From: Companilactobacillus halodurans
GTDB lineage: Bacteria; Bacillota; Bacilli; Lactobacillales; Lactobacillaceae
Length of the DNA stretch: 64,000 nucleotides
Direction: 5' to 3'
Assembly (NCBI RefSeq): GCF_009600985.1
Contig: NZ_VDFP01000006.1
Span: forward strand, 1 to 64,000
Every line of letters begins with the position of its first letter. The stretch's first letter is position 1. Positions 1 to 9,309 of the stretch are shown here, piece by piece. Both the position numbers and the translations under genes were made by a program. The notes under the pieces were generated by a model. The model was not told the DNA's origin. It did no database searches and saw nothing but the letters and a program-made list of their open reading frames with translations.

Positions 1-60
1 TTTTATATTATCGTCTTTTATATCTAATGCACATAGTATAAAATTGTCTTGGGACATCAT
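1..60 (-). CDS. N-terminus of a probable ISL3-type transposase (partial)
   Basis: An open frame starts at ATG 60 (a second ATG is at 57), eight bases or so after a clear AGGAG, and runs off the left edge without a stop. The visible peptide is MMSQDNFILCALDIKDDN. The pattern of a short polar start followed by LxIKDxN is like the first residues of ISL3-family transposases. Only twenty residues are visible, so this is a tentative call that rests partly on the terminal repeat next to it. Confidence 0.45.
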   Translation of the reverse strand, partial: MMSQDNFILCALDIKDDNIK

Positions 61-188
61 GTTCACTCCTGTTTGATTTGGTTTGGTTGCTTAAATCTTA
101 ACACGAGAACAGTGATGTTCTTTTTTTATCTAAAAGAGAATAAAAAACTGGCGTTGATTTATTCATCAACACCAGAAAGTTTAGAACC
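1..188 (-). mobile_element. End of a probable ISL3-family insertion sequence, cut by the window edge
   Basis: Read on the minus strand, the stretch begins at about 188 with GGTTCTAAACTTTCTGGTG. That resembles terminal repeats I recall from ISL3-family elements of lactobacilli. It is followed by an imperfect hairpin (149-176, 11-base arms with one mismatch), an AT-rich leader and an ATG at 60 behind AGGAG. The other end of the element is outside the window, so neither the matching repeat nor a target duplication can be checked. Assignment to ISL3 is from memory of the family and is moderately sure. Confidence 0.5.
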
Positions 189-225
189 AAATAATTAAGG
201 TTCAATAAAAAATTGAATCAATAAC

Positions 226-265
226 AAAAGAGGTCCGAATTCCAATTGGAATTCGGACCTCTTTT
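226..265. terminator. Strong bidirectional terminator
   Basis: A perfect 18-base inverted repeat (226-243 and 248-265) with an AATT loop and A/T runs at both outer ends. On the minus strand it lies 10 bases after the yhaM stop and ends that operon. It also insulates the operon from the insertion sequence to its left. Confidence 0.9.
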
Positions 266-274
266 AATTTTATG

Positions 275-1174
275 TTAACTATGTTTATAAAACGAACGAT
301 TATCTAAACCAAAGATTCGTTCTGAAAACTTCCCTTTTTCAGTCTTATCAAGTGCCTTAGTAATCATATTGATTGAAGCGTCCATCATATCAATATTGTG
401 CAAAACTTCCGCCTCAAGCAATTTAGGACGTTCTGGAGAGCCATATTCTAAAAGACCATGATGCGACAAAATCATATGACGTAAAAGAATCATATCTTCA
501 CTCTCTAAACTGATATCAAGTGCTGAAGCTGCCTTGACGATTTCTTCATCGACAATCATAATGTGACCTAACATATTGCCTTCAAAAGTGTACTCGATAT
601 CAAGACTGCCAGTTAGTTCGATAATTTTTCCAAAATCATGCAAGCAGGCACCAGCAATCAATAGAGCTCGATTAATTTGAGGATATTGATCTGCAATATT
701 TTCAGCCATTCTAACCATACTCAAAGTGTGATAAGCCAATCCGCCTTGAAAATCATGATGATTAGTTTTCGCAGCGGCACTCGTAAAGAAACGGTCATGA
801 TACTTCTTAAAAAGGTATCTGACGATTCGATTCCAAGATCCGTTAGTTATCTGTAAGAAAACATCATCAAATTCCGCTTCCATATCTTTTCTTTTCATCG
901 GTGCAGTCTGAACGAACTGAGACATATCAACTGTCTTTGGATCAAGTACCCCCAAGCGAGTAATATTTACTTGCGGTTTACCTTGATACAAATCACGACG
1001 ACCCTCTAATTGAACGACAGCGCCTACGTGATAGTGCTCAGCATCTTCTTCACTAGCATCCCAATACTTACCGGGAATTTGGCCTGATTTATCTTCAAAT
1101 ACTAATGACAAAAAGTTCTTGCCATTTTTTGCAAGGCGAAAATCTGAACGTTTAATAATAACTTCCAAACTCAT
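275..1174 (-). CDS. yhaM: 3'-5' exoribonuclease YhaM
   Basis: This 299-residue protein matches YhaM, a 3'-5' exonuclease that trims RNA and single-stranded DNA. The N-terminal part (about 12-90) is an OB-fold nucleic-acid binding domain. The C-terminal part is an HD domain with the metal-binding pattern: H at NHHDF and YHTL, the HD pair in ACLHDFGK, and LSHHG. The frame stays open upstream to 1267, inside yhaN, but the ATG at 1174 has AAAGGTG at the right distance and gives the usual family start. It is the last gene of the yhaO-yhaN-yhaM group, an order also seen in Bacillus. Confidence 0.93.
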   Translation of the reverse strand: MSLEVIIKRSDFRLAKNGKNFLSLVFEDKSGQIPGKYWDASEEDAEHYHVGAVVQLEGRRDLYQGKPQVNITRLGVLDPKTVDMSQFVQTAPMKRKDMEAEFDDVFLQITNGSWNRIVRYLFKKYHDRFFTSAAAKTNHHDFQGGLAYHTLSMVRMAENIADQYPQINRALLIAGACLHDFGKIIELTGSLDIEYTFEGNMLGHIMIVDEEIVKAASALDISLESEDMILLRHMILSHHGLLEYGSPERPKLLEAEVLHNIDMMDASINMITKALDKTEKGKFSERIFGLDNRSFYKHS

Positions 1175-1193
1175 ATTTTCACCTTTATTAAAA

Positions 1194-3638
1194 TCAATTA
1201 TATGCTTCGGCAATCTCTTCTCCCCCTTGGAGCTCCAAAATATGATCGATTGGTACTTTTGGTTCATTGGCTGTAACGTAAATAACTTGATTGCTCTTAG
1301 AAATCTCTTGAATCAATTTAAAGACGTTCTCAGTTCGTGATATATCAAAATCCACAAAAGCATCATCAATCAATATTGGCAACTTGATTAAATCTGATAT
1401 TTCAGTCACGAATGCTAAACGTAATGACAAGTACAATTGAATTGTTGTAGCTTTGGACAATTCATGCACATCAAAGAGATTCTTATCTGCGCTAGTTATC
1501 ATAATATCTTTATCATTAAAATCAATTTTAACGTAATTATTATCCGTTAACAGAGCAAAGTATTGCGTTGCTTTTTGAATCATCTTCGGATAACGATTTT
1601 CCGTAGCTATATTGAGCATTTCTTTAATCCAATCGCTCGCAAGTTTTTCAGCTAGCCATTCGTCATAATTTTCTAAAATATCCTCTTGGTTTTGAGCCAA
1701 TTCACTAACGATTCTCTGATACTGAGTATTATCAAAAATCTGTTGCATCTGCTCTTTAAGAGAACCCATCTGACGACTCAATTGATTATTTTTATCAGAT
1801 AGCTCATTTTTCTTTGCAACTGCTGCAGACAATTCATTGCTTAGGGTTTCTCGGTCAGGATATTTTTGTAGCTGAGCTAAATCGCTGCCCAGAAAATCTT
1901 TATCCTGCTTGAATTGATTTACTGCCCTAACATTCTCTACTTGTTGCGTGTGAATTTGAACAAAAGAATTCAGATTAACAATTTTATATTTTGCTAAGAT
2001 TTGTTCAATTTTAGTTTTCAGTTCTGCTAAATGCTGAGTCTTGTTATCAGCCATTTCTTGAGTGACGGCTTGATTCTGTTGTGCCAAATCAGCTTTAGCT
2101 TTAATCTGGTCCAATTCAGCAAAGTACTTCTCAATTTGTTCATTATATTTGTCTGACTTATATGACTCATCTAAAACATTCAACTGAAGTAAAATTTTAC
2201 GCCACTTATTCAAATCGACCTCAATCGACTTGATGCCATCGACTAATCCACGTTGACTCGTATGAAAATTGTCTAGAGCAATGACAGTTTCCTGAAGATT
2301 AATGATGGTTTCGCGAGAAAGATTCTCATAGCCCTTTTGTTTGAGAAAAGCGTAATTAGCTAAATTATTCTTAGCTGCCAAGTTTTTCTTTTGATACCAA
2401 TACCAAAAGACACTCAAAGCAGCAACAACAATGAATAAGAACCGCAGTGGATTACTTGTTACAAAAGCTAAAACAATTGCCACTGCACAAATTATCAAAG
2501 GAATATTAACTTCACTATTAGTTTGCGGCGTCAATTGATCCAATTCACCACTGGTCAAAGGCAACATATCTTCAGCTAATTGCGGGTGATTCTTAAATAA
2601 TTGGTCAACTTGAGTATCGACTTTTAACAATTTGGAATTCATATCGTCACGATGAAATTGTAAATTTTGCAATTCAAATTTTTGATTGCGAATATAATCT
2701 AGTTGACTTTTATTCGCATTGTAATTCTTCAAAATATTTTTCTCGACGTTGTTTAATTCCGAAACCTTATTAGTCGTTTGCGTCTCTTTTAAAGTACTCA
2801 GTTCTTGATTAGCCTTTAGAACCTCTTCCCAATCATCGTTGCTTATTTGAATAGAGCTTTCATTTGGATGCTTATTTTTTTGAAATTGTTCATAACGGGA
2901 CCATTTCTTATCCAAATTACGCAAGCTATCTTCAGCTTCATCAGCTTGTTTCAATAACCTTTCATTATCATCGAAATCACGATTGACCAAACTTAACTGG
3001 TCTTTAACTCGTTGATAAGCTGTTTGTTGATTTTCAATTTCAGCTTTTTCTTCAAGCAATTTATCGCGTCGTTTCAATTTCACGACTAAAGGCTGTTTTT
3101 GACCGCGTGGTCTATAAATATTTTCCGCATCGGAATTTAAATTATCGGCAGCTTTCAACCAATCTTTACTGCCAACAGCCCCAATCGACATGATTTCAGT
3201 TTCTAATTTATTCTCATCCAGACTATAAATTGAAAGAATACTCTGATCGTCAAAAATATGAGTATTTTCAAAGTCATCCTTTGTAAAATTACCCACTATT
3301 TGGCCCATCAAAGTATCTGGAACAACTTGGCCATCATGGAATAAAGTGACCTCGCCATTTCCCTTGCCATCGACCCTTTTTACCGTCCAATGACTTTTGT
3401 CTTTTGCTTCAAATGTTAATTCTCCACCATAATTGCTACTATTTTTGGGTTTATATTGTTGATACTTGTTGTCTCCCCGAGCTGATGCAAAGCCGAAGAG
3501 AATACTTTTTATAAAATTCAATAATGTGGTTTTTCCGGCTTCATTTGATCCAAAAATAACTTGGTAATCCGATTCAAAGTTAAATTCCTGATCAATCCAT
3601 TTGCCGAAGCCGTATACCTTTGCTTCAACTAATTTCAC
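1194..3638 (-). CDS. yhaN: YhaN, SbcC/Rad50-like ATPase
   Basis: This 814-residue protein is a chromosome-associated ATPase of the SbcC/Rad50 type. The Walker A motif GSNEAGKTT is near residue 30, and the Walker B region reads PILIDDAFVDFD near the C-terminus. Long coiled coils lie between them. Two hydrophobic segments at about 380-420 interrupt the coiled coil, which is typical of YhaN and not of SbcC, and suggest membrane attachment. The start is GTG at 3638 behind GGAGA, two bases after the yhaO stop, so the two are translationally coupled. The pair probably forms a nuclease-ATPase complex like SbcCD; the substrate is not known from the sequence. Confidence 0.88.
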   Translation of the reverse strand: MKLVEAKVYGFGKWIDQEFNFESDYQVIFGSNEAGKTTLLNFIKSILFGFASARGDNKYQQYKPKNSSNYGGELTFEAKDKSHWTVKRVDGKGNGEVTLFHDGQVVPDTLMGQIVGNFTKDDFENTHIFDDQSILSIYSLDENKLETEIMSIGAVGSKDWLKAADNLNSDAENIYRPRGQKQPLVVKLKRRDKLLEEKAEIENQQTAYQRVKDQLSLVNRDFDDNERLLKQADEAEDSLRNLDKKWSRYEQFQKNKHPNESSIQISNDDWEEVLKANQELSTLKETQTTNKVSELNNVEKNILKNYNANKSQLDYIRNQKFELQNLQFHRDDMNSKLLKVDTQVDQLFKNHPQLAEDMLPLTSGELDQLTPQTNSEVNIPLIICAVAIVLAFVTSNPLRFLFIVVAALSVFWYWYQKKNLAAKNNLANYAFLKQKGYENLSRETIINLQETVIALDNFHTSQRGLVDGIKSIEVDLNKWRKILLQLNVLDESYKSDKYNEQIEKYFAELDQIKAKADLAQQNQAVTQEMADNKTQHLAELKTKIEQILAKYKIVNLNSFVQIHTQQVENVRAVNQFKQDKDFLGSDLAQLQKYPDRETLSNELSAAVAKKNELSDKNNQLSRQMGSLKEQMQQIFDNTQYQRIVSELAQNQEDILENYDEWLAEKLASDWIKEMLNIATENRYPKMIQKATQYFALLTDNNYVKIDFNDKDIMITSADKNLFDVHELSKATTIQLYLSLRLAFVTEISDLIKLPILIDDAFVDFDISRTENVFKLIQEISKSNQVIYVTANEPKVPIDHILELQGGEEIAEAYN

Positions 3639-3640
3639 AA

Positions 3641-4804
3641 CTATTCTCCAGTATATTTTTGATTAATCATATTTCTCGTTAGTTCCTTAATATTTTTCAT
3701 GAACTCTGGATCATTGATATGTTCACGAATAATCGGCTCAGAATATAATTTACTATCCATATCTTTTATTTTATCTAAATCTGGCACGTTTGACTTAGCT
3801 TGATCCCAATATTTTTGATCTATTTTAGCTAATTGTGGATTATCGGTAAATTTTAGATAAATTTTATAAAGGATACCTTGAGTAGCAACACTAATAAAAT
3901 GTTGCATTACCTCATTTCGTTCAATCGTCTTAACGACATCGTCATTTAAATTCTGAGCATTATTAATCGTTAAAGTAATTAACGAGCCAGGAGTACTCAA
4001 TAAATCAGTTATCTTCGTAATCAATGAGTCGACAGTATCATCTTTTTTAGCCGTTAATTCCGCTTTTTCCCAAGTATAAATACTCGACTTTACAAACTTC
4101 ATCTTCGTATTATGGTCAGTTTCTTCAACGATATAAAAACCTTTAGGACTAGTTTCATTTTGATTTCGACCTTGAATATCTCCAGGATAAACGATAACTG
4201 GCGAATCGCATAAAATCTCACGCTTATGAATGTGTCCTAAAGCCCAATAATCATAGCCTTTTTTTAAGAGGTCTTGGATTTGAAACGGCGCGTAATTATC
4301 ATCGCCGACGCCTGCATGCAAAATACCGATTTGATAATCGAAATCGCCACGTGCTGGATAATTTGAAACAATATTTTGATTAATATGCTGTTGATAATAA
4401 CTAAATCCAGTGATGCCCACTCTTTGACCATCTTTAGCTGTCTGTTCAATTGTTGTAACATCTTGACCAAAGACAACGACATTTTCAGGAAAATCGACCA
4501 CAGCAAAATTATTGCGATAATAATCATGATTACCGTAAACTAGATAAACTTTAATATTTGCTTGATTCAATTTTTCAAATTGTTCTTTTAAAAACATCTG
4601 CGCTTTTAGTGAGCTATCGGTATCGTCAAAAATATCTCCGGCTAAAATCACAAAATCAACTTTTTCTTTCAAAGCTGTCTCAAATAAATTTTCAGTGGCT
4701 TTATAAGTTGATTCTTGTAATTTTTTTTGCAAATCTTTTGAAAAATTACTAATACCAACAAATGGCGTATCTAAATGTAAATCAGCTGCATGCAAAAACT
4801 TCAT
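3641..4804 (-). CDS. yhaO: YhaO, SbcD-like metallophosphoesterase
   Basis: This 387-residue protein is a calcineurin-type DNA repair exonuclease related to SbcD/Mre11. The metal-binding motifs appear in order: DLHLD (residues 8-12), GDIFDD (about 56-61), GNHDY (about 92-96) and GHIH (about 195). The C-terminal 150 residues form the capping domain. It lies directly before yhaN and after yheA on the same strand, so it probably works with the YhaN ATPase in processing DNA ends. The family match is strong; the in vivo role is inferred from the relatives. Confidence 0.9.
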   Translation of the reverse strand: MKFLHAADLHLDTPFVGISNFSKDLQKKLQESTYKATENLFETALKEKVDFVILAGDIFDDTDSSLKAQMFLKEQFEKLNQANIKVYLVYGNHDYYRNNFAVVDFPENVVVFGQDVTTIEQTAKDGQRVGITGFSYYQQHINQNIVSNYPARGDFDYQIGILHAGVGDDNYAPFQIQDLLKKGYDYWALGHIHKREILCDSPVIVYPGDIQGRNQNETSPKGFYIVEETDHNTKMKFVKSSIYTWEKAELTAKKDDTVDSLITKITDLLSTPGSLITLTINNAQNLNDDVVKTIERNEVMQHFISVATQGILYKIYLKFTDNPQLAKIDQKYWDQAKSNVPDLDKIKDMDSKLYSEPIIREHINDPEFMKNIKELTRNMINQKYTGE

Positions 4805-4871
4805 TACTACTCTCCCGTAAAAGAAAAGGACCAGAGCAAATTAATTAAGCCCTAAGTCCTTATCCTTATTA

Positions 4872-5210
4872 TTAATCTTGATAAATTTCAGCGATAGGCT
4901 TTGAAATGATCTTATTCAATTCATCCATCATTGAATTCATCTTTTGCTCTTTTTCCATTAAGTTTTGGATTTCACTGTAATTTGAAAGTTGGTCAGTTAA
5001 TTCTCTCATGGATTTAACATCGTCGTCTGTAATCTCTTGACCTTGCATTTGTTTTTGTTGAAGTTCAAATTGTTTGTTTTGAACCTTGTCGAAAAGCTTG
5101 TATGCTAAGTCGTTGGCCTTTACAGCTTCAAAAGCAAGCTTCAATTCAGCAACTTCCGTTGTCTTTCTCAAATCTTGTTCGAGTTGATTGGCGCTATCGT
5201 AAATGTTCAT
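4872..5210 (-). CDS. yheA: YheA/YmcA/YlbF-family small helical protein
   Basis: This 112-residue protein is almost entirely helical, rich in Gln, Glu and Lys. It matches the YheA branch of the YlbF/YmcA family (Com_YlbF). Family members act as small scaffold proteins; YlbF and YmcA form part of the Y-complex that affects RNase Y, but YheA itself has no firm function. The start ATG at 5210 has an ideal AGGAGG. It sits nine bases after the penicillin-binding protein gene and is probably co-transcribed with it and with yhaO. Confidence 0.85.
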   Translation of the reverse strand: MNIYDSANQLEQDLRKTTEVAELKLAFEAVKANDLAYKLFDKVQNKQFELQQKQMQGQEITDDDVKSMRELTDQLSNYSEIQNLMEKEQKMNSMMDELNKIISKPIAEIYQD

Positions 5211-5219
5211 AAAGTCCTC

Positions 5220-7295
5220 CTATTGACCAAAAAAATTCTTAATATCATTATACCATTCTGTGGCCTTATCTTTAACGTTATTTACTCCATCTTTTATAGA
5301 TTTAGTAATATCATTGTCATCAGAATCGTCACTTTCGCCTTGAGCAAGTTTGGCAGCGTCTTTAACTCCAAAACTAGTTCCCTTGGTGTCTGGCAAAATA
5401 CCGCTCATTTCGCTCTTAAATAATTTTGCCATCCCATCTTCACTCGTGCTTGGAATAAAGTGCGTACTATCAGGATTATCAAATCCAATCCAGCTAGAAA
5501 CAACGACATCAGGCGTATAGCCTATCATCCATTGATCCTTAGTACCAGCATAGCCCCAAGATTCAGGCACTTCCGTACTACCAGTTTTACCAGCAATTTG
5601 GTAGCCTGATGGCTTAGCATTTTTACCAGTACCAGAATTATAAACTCCAAGCATCATACTAGTCATTTCTTTAGCTGTATTTTTACTGATAATCTGTTTA
5701 TTCGACGTATCAGTATTATTAACAATCACAGTTCCTGTCGAATCAACGATTTTAGTAATAAAGTGAGTTGATGCCAACTTGCCTTGATTAGCAAAAGCTG
5801 TGTAAGCTCGTGCCATTTGCATTGGCGAAACGCCATATTTCATTCCACCTAAAGCTAAGGCTAAGTTTTGATCGCTCTTATGAACATTGATACCGAAGTT
5901 TTCGACCGAATTGACACCTTTTTTGACACCAATTTTATCTAACAATGCTACAGCAGGAACGTTCTCACTTTGTGTCAAAGCTTTATACATTGGAATCGTC
6001 TTTTGATACAGTCCATCAGCATTAGTTGGCGTATATTTATTTTTACCAAAGCTAGTTATTTCATCTGGAAGTTCAGAATCATAGCTATAACCATTTTCAA
6101 TAGCCGGAGTGTACACTGCCAATGGCTTGATGGTTGATCCAGGCTGACGTTCTTTCATTTGCGTTGCCCGGTTGAATCCTCTAAAGGTGTGATCGCCACG
6201 ACCACCGATAACGCCCAAGACGCCACCAGTTTTAGGATCAACTGCTACTGACGCACCTTGAATCTTCGTTCCATCGCTAGCATTAGCTGGGAACAGATAA
6301 CTATTATCAAAAGTATTTTGCATTGAACTTTGAATATTTTGATCCAAAGTCGTATAAATTTTATAACCTTTATTCAATATATCGTCTTCTTTAAGACCAT
6401 ACTTGTTGACGGCTTCATCAATTACCGCATCAAAGAAATAAGGATATTTGTAAGAACTAGCAACTTGATAGTTATCATCTAAATTAATTGCTGTATTCTT
6501 GTAATATGATGCTTGAGATGCAGTCAATTTCTTATTTTCAACCATCAAATCTAAGACCAAATTACGTCTAGATTTGGCATTGCTCATACTATCAATTGGA
6601 TTATAAGTATTAGGTGCTTTCAGGATTCCTGCTAAAACAGCAGCTTGAGCCGGATTCAAATCTGACGCATCCTCACCAAAATATTTCTCAGATGCATCTT
6701 GAACGCCCCAGACGCCATTGCCAAAATAGGCATTGTTCAAATACATCGTTAAAATTTGTTTCTTGGAATAAATTCGATTGATTTCAATCGACAAAAATAA
6801 TTCCTCACCCTTACGAGCTAAAGTTTGCTTTTGCGTTAAGAGCGAGTTCTTTGCCAATTGCTGAGTTAAAGTACTACCACCACCAGTAATGCCATGGTGA
6901 ATTAGATATCCTAAAGCAGCTCTGGCGTATCCTTTGATACTAAAGCCTGGATTAGTCCAAAATGTTCGATCCTCAGTCGAAATAACAGCATTTTGGATAT
7001 TCTTTGAAATTTTATTGTACTTAACATAAGTTCCTTTACTAGCGTACAATTGACCAGCATTATCGCCATCTTTATCTAAAATAGTCGTTTTTGTCTGTAA
7101 AGATGACTCCAAATCAGAAACATCTGCAGTTTTAGCTTTATATGTCCAATAACTGCTTAAAACTAGTATCATTATTAAGACTAGTAAAACTAACCAACGT
7201 GTAATTTGGAATCTTTTCCAATATTTCTTTATAAAAGACCACGCAATTAGTAATTTGGGCTTTAACCAATCCCAAAAACCATTGTTATTATTCAT
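5220..7295 (-). CDS. Class A penicillin-binding protein (transglycosylase/transpeptidase)
   Basis: This 691-residue bifunctional peptidoglycan synthase has a short cytoplasmic tail and one membrane anchor (about 34-52). The GT51 transglycosylase domain follows (STEDRTFW near 107; GGGSTLTQQLAKN near 138). The transpeptidase domain has the active-site STIK in ERQPGSTIKPL, then SEN and KTGST. The C-terminal tail is acidic and low in complexity. The usual EDxxFxxHxG motif reads EDRTFWTNPG, so the His is replaced by Asn. It is PBP1a/2a type; the exact subgroup is not decided. It probably starts the transcript through yheA and yhaONM. Confidence 0.93.
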   Translation of the reverse strand: MNNNNGFWDWLKPKLLIAWSFIKKYWKRFQITRWLVLLVLIMILVLSSYWTYKAKTADVSDLESSLQTKTTILDKDGDNAGQLYASKGTYVKYNKISKNIQNAVISTEDRTFWTNPGFSIKGYARAALGYLIHHGITGGGSTLTQQLAKNSLLTQKQTLARKGEELFLSIEINRIYSKKQILTMYLNNAYFGNGVWGVQDASEKYFGEDASDLNPAQAAVLAGILKAPNTYNPIDSMSNAKSRRNLVLDLMVENKKLTASQASYYKNTAINLDDNYQVASSYKYPYFFDAVIDEAVNKYGLKEDDILNKGYKIYTTLDQNIQSSMQNTFDNSYLFPANASDGTKIQGASVAVDPKTGGVLGVIGGRGDHTFRGFNRATQMKERQPGSTIKPLAVYTPAIENGYSYDSELPDEITSFGKNKYTPTNADGLYQKTIPMYKALTQSENVPAVALLDKIGVKKGVNSVENFGINVHKSDQNLALALGGMKYGVSPMQMARAYTAFANQGKLASTHFITKIVDSTGTVIVNNTDTSNKQIISKNTAKEMTSMMLGVYNSGTGKNAKPSGYQIAGKTGSTEVPESWGYAGTKDQWMIGYTPDVVVSSWIGFDNPDSTHFIPSTSEDGMAKLFKSEMSGILPDTKGTSFGVKDAAKLAQGESDDSDDNDITKSIKDGVNNVKDKATEWYNDIKNFFGQ

Positions 7296-7387
7296 CGTTT
7301 AAATACCTCTATATAAGAACAAATTTTATCACATTATGGAACCAATTTTTGAATTACCCCCATAATAATTAAGGAGTCAACAATTAA

Positions 7388-8269
7388 ATGTACCAAAAAA
7401 CCATCACCTATTACCAGCAGAATCAAGAAAAATTAACAATTAGACAGCTATTAAAAAAATGGCTGATTCCTAAAAAATGGCAACATTTTTTTCGTATCCA
7501 ACAAGACGTTCTAATCAATGGAACTTATCATTCTTTCAATACAATCGTGAAAAATGGCGACAAAATTACTTTGATTTTCAATTTTCCACCACGAACCAAA
7601 CAAACTTATTTACCTGGAAAAGACCCTATCGACGTTGTTTACGAAGATGACGATATTATAATCGTCAATAAAAAAGCTGGTAAAAAAACCCATCCTAATT
7701 TAAAAACTGAATCAGATTCTTTAATGAATGACGTTGAAACATATTTAAAAAATGGTCATCCCTATATGGTGCATCGAATCGATATGGAAACATCCGGACT
7801 TGTTTTGATTTCAAAAACGCCTTATTTGGTACCAATCTTTAATCGACAACTCAGCAGCAAAAAGCTCTTTCGGGAATATTTAGCTGTTATAGATTTAAAT
7901 GCTCCTATACCTAATTGTGGAGAAATAAATTTACCCATCAAGCAAGACCCCAACGACGTTCGTAAGCGGATGGCCGCTTCTGATGGTTTAAAAGCTATCA
8001 CCAAATATAAAGTCTTACGCAAGAATGACCGTTTTGCATTAGTTCAATTAAACCTTTTGACAGGAAGAACTCACCAGCTACGTGTTCATTTGGCATATAA
8101 TAATTGGCCTATCGTTAATGATCCGCTATATAACTCTTCAAAAAAGACAGGCCAACTTTTACTATTTGCCCACAAATTGGTTTTTAGAGAACCCTTTACC
8201 AATGAATTAAAAATAATTTCAGCAAAACCATCAAAAAATATGTATAATTTAGTATGTGCTTATTTTTAG
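7388..8269 (+). CDS. RluA/RluD-family RNA pseudouridine synthase
   Basis: This 293-residue enzyme converts specific uridines in rRNA or tRNA to pseudouridine. The catalytic motif HRIDMETSGLVL (near 125-136) has the active Asp, and the downstream RTHQLRVHL motif is also present. The N-terminal 60 residues look like a weak S4-like RNA-binding region. It is transcribed alone, divergently from the penicillin-binding protein gene, with GGAG upstream of ATG 7388. The family is clear, but the target uridine cannot be told from the sequence. Confidence 0.9.
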   Translation: MYQKTITYYQQNQEKLTIRQLLKKWLIPKKWQHFFRIQQDVLINGTYHSFNTIVKNGDKITLIFNFPPRTKQTYLPGKDPIDVVYEDDDIIIVNKKAGKKTHPNLKTESDSLMNDVETYLKNGHPYMVHRIDMETSGLVLISKTPYLVPIFNRQLSSKKLFREYLAVIDLNAPIPNCGEINLPIKQDPNDVRKRMAASDGLKAITKYKVLRKNDRFALVQLNLLTGRTHQLRVHLAYNNWPIVNDPLYNSSKKTGQLLLFAHKLVFREPFTNELKIISAKPSKNMYNLVCAYF

Positions 8270-8275
8270 CAACCA

Positions 8276-8318
8276 AAAAGGCTCACCTAATCCCGACAAT
8301 TAGGTGAGCTCTTCTTTT
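8276..8318. terminator. Bidirectional terminator
   Basis: An 11-base perfect stem (8281-8291 and 8299-8309) has A5 before it and a T-rich tail after it. It lies after the pseudouridine synthase stop and can also serve the prenyltransferase gene on the other strand. A second, weaker hairpin lies at 8324-8363. Confidence 0.85.
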
Positions 8319-8376
8319 ATCTTCAGAAAGAAGTTTTAGGAGTGATTTTTTTAACTCTTTCTGTGGAAAACTGCAA

Positions 8377-9297
8377 TTAAAATTTTACTGTAATTAATTT
8401 AATGATTGCCCCGACAGCAATCAATAAAATATATGTCACAGAGAATTTACTTACAGCTTTAATAACTAAAGGATACGTCTTTGTCTTAACTTGTTCCTTT
8501 AAGTAAGGACGAAGATCGTCCCAAATATTTGGATAAAGCAACACTTCTATTAAGGTAATATAAGGCGTTACTTTCAACAAAGCTAGGATGGGTATCAACA
8601 TAAAAGCTAAAGCCCAGCTAGCTTTAAATAAACTCAATGCATTGGCTTTTCCTACTTTACTAACCAATGTGTTACGACCATTTTTTAGATCTGCTTCTAA
8701 GTCGCAGGTGCCATTGCTTAACTCTGCACAAAAGAAGGCAAAGGTATTTGGTAAACTAACCAAGATTACCGAGATGGCTGTGCTAGAATCAAATCTACCT
8801 GATCCAAATAGCCCTAGATAGGAGTAGGCTATTGGAATCAACTGGCTAATGGCAATAGCCACCACGATTTCACCAAACATAGTGGAATTAAGCGGCTTAG
8901 GACCTGCCGAATATAACAAACCGACCAAAACTCCAATGATACCAATCATCAAAGTTATCCAATCGGTCTGATAAACCAGAAAAGCCCCAATTACTAATGG
9001 AAAAATGGCCAAACCGTACATCCATTTTTTGACTATTGCCAGTGATTCACGATTAATGCCGATAGTACTGATTTTTTCACGATATTCTTCATCATGAGAG
9101 TTTCGATAATCCATATAATTATTATGAAAATTGATAAATAAATGGATAAAGAAAACCGTCACGAATCCTAAAATACCGTATAAAATATTGAAGGTTCCAT
9201 AGTTTAAATAAATAAAACAGATTGCGAGCAACAACCAGGCTAAATCTAGCGTGGTTGTTTTTATTTCCGAAAGTTCGCTAAAAAGTTTTTGATTCAA
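8377..9297 (-). CDS. UbiA-family prenyltransferase (MenA-like)
   Basis: This 306-residue membrane protein has about eight or nine helices and the two Asp-rich prenyl-diphosphate sites of the UbiA family: NFHNNYMDYRNSHD near 57-70 and CDLEADLKNG near 195-205. The closest familiar relatives are MenA-like 1,4-dihydroxy-2-naphthoate prenyltransferases, which make demethylmenaquinone. No other menaquinone gene is nearby, so the substrate is uncertain. The start is TTG at 9297 with AGGGTG upstream. It begins 12 bases after the argS stop and is probably transcribed with argS, and thus under the arginine T-box. Confidence 0.82.
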   Translation of the reverse strand: MNQKLFSELSEIKTTTLDLAWLLLAICFIYLNYGTFNILYGILGFVTVFFIHLFINFHNNYMDYRNSHDEEYREKISTIGINRESLAIVKKWMYGLAIFPLVIGAFLVYQTDWITLMIGIIGVLVGLLYSAGPKPLNSTMFGEIVVAIAISQLIPIAYSYLGLFGSGRFDSSTAISVILVSLPNTFAFFCAELSNGTCDLEADLKNGRNTLVSKVGKANALSLFKASWALAFMLIPILALLKVTPYITLIEVLLYPNIWDDLRPYLKEQVKTKTYPLVIKAVSKFSVTYILLIAVGAIIKLITVKF

Positions 9298-9309
9298 AAC
9301 GAATTCACC

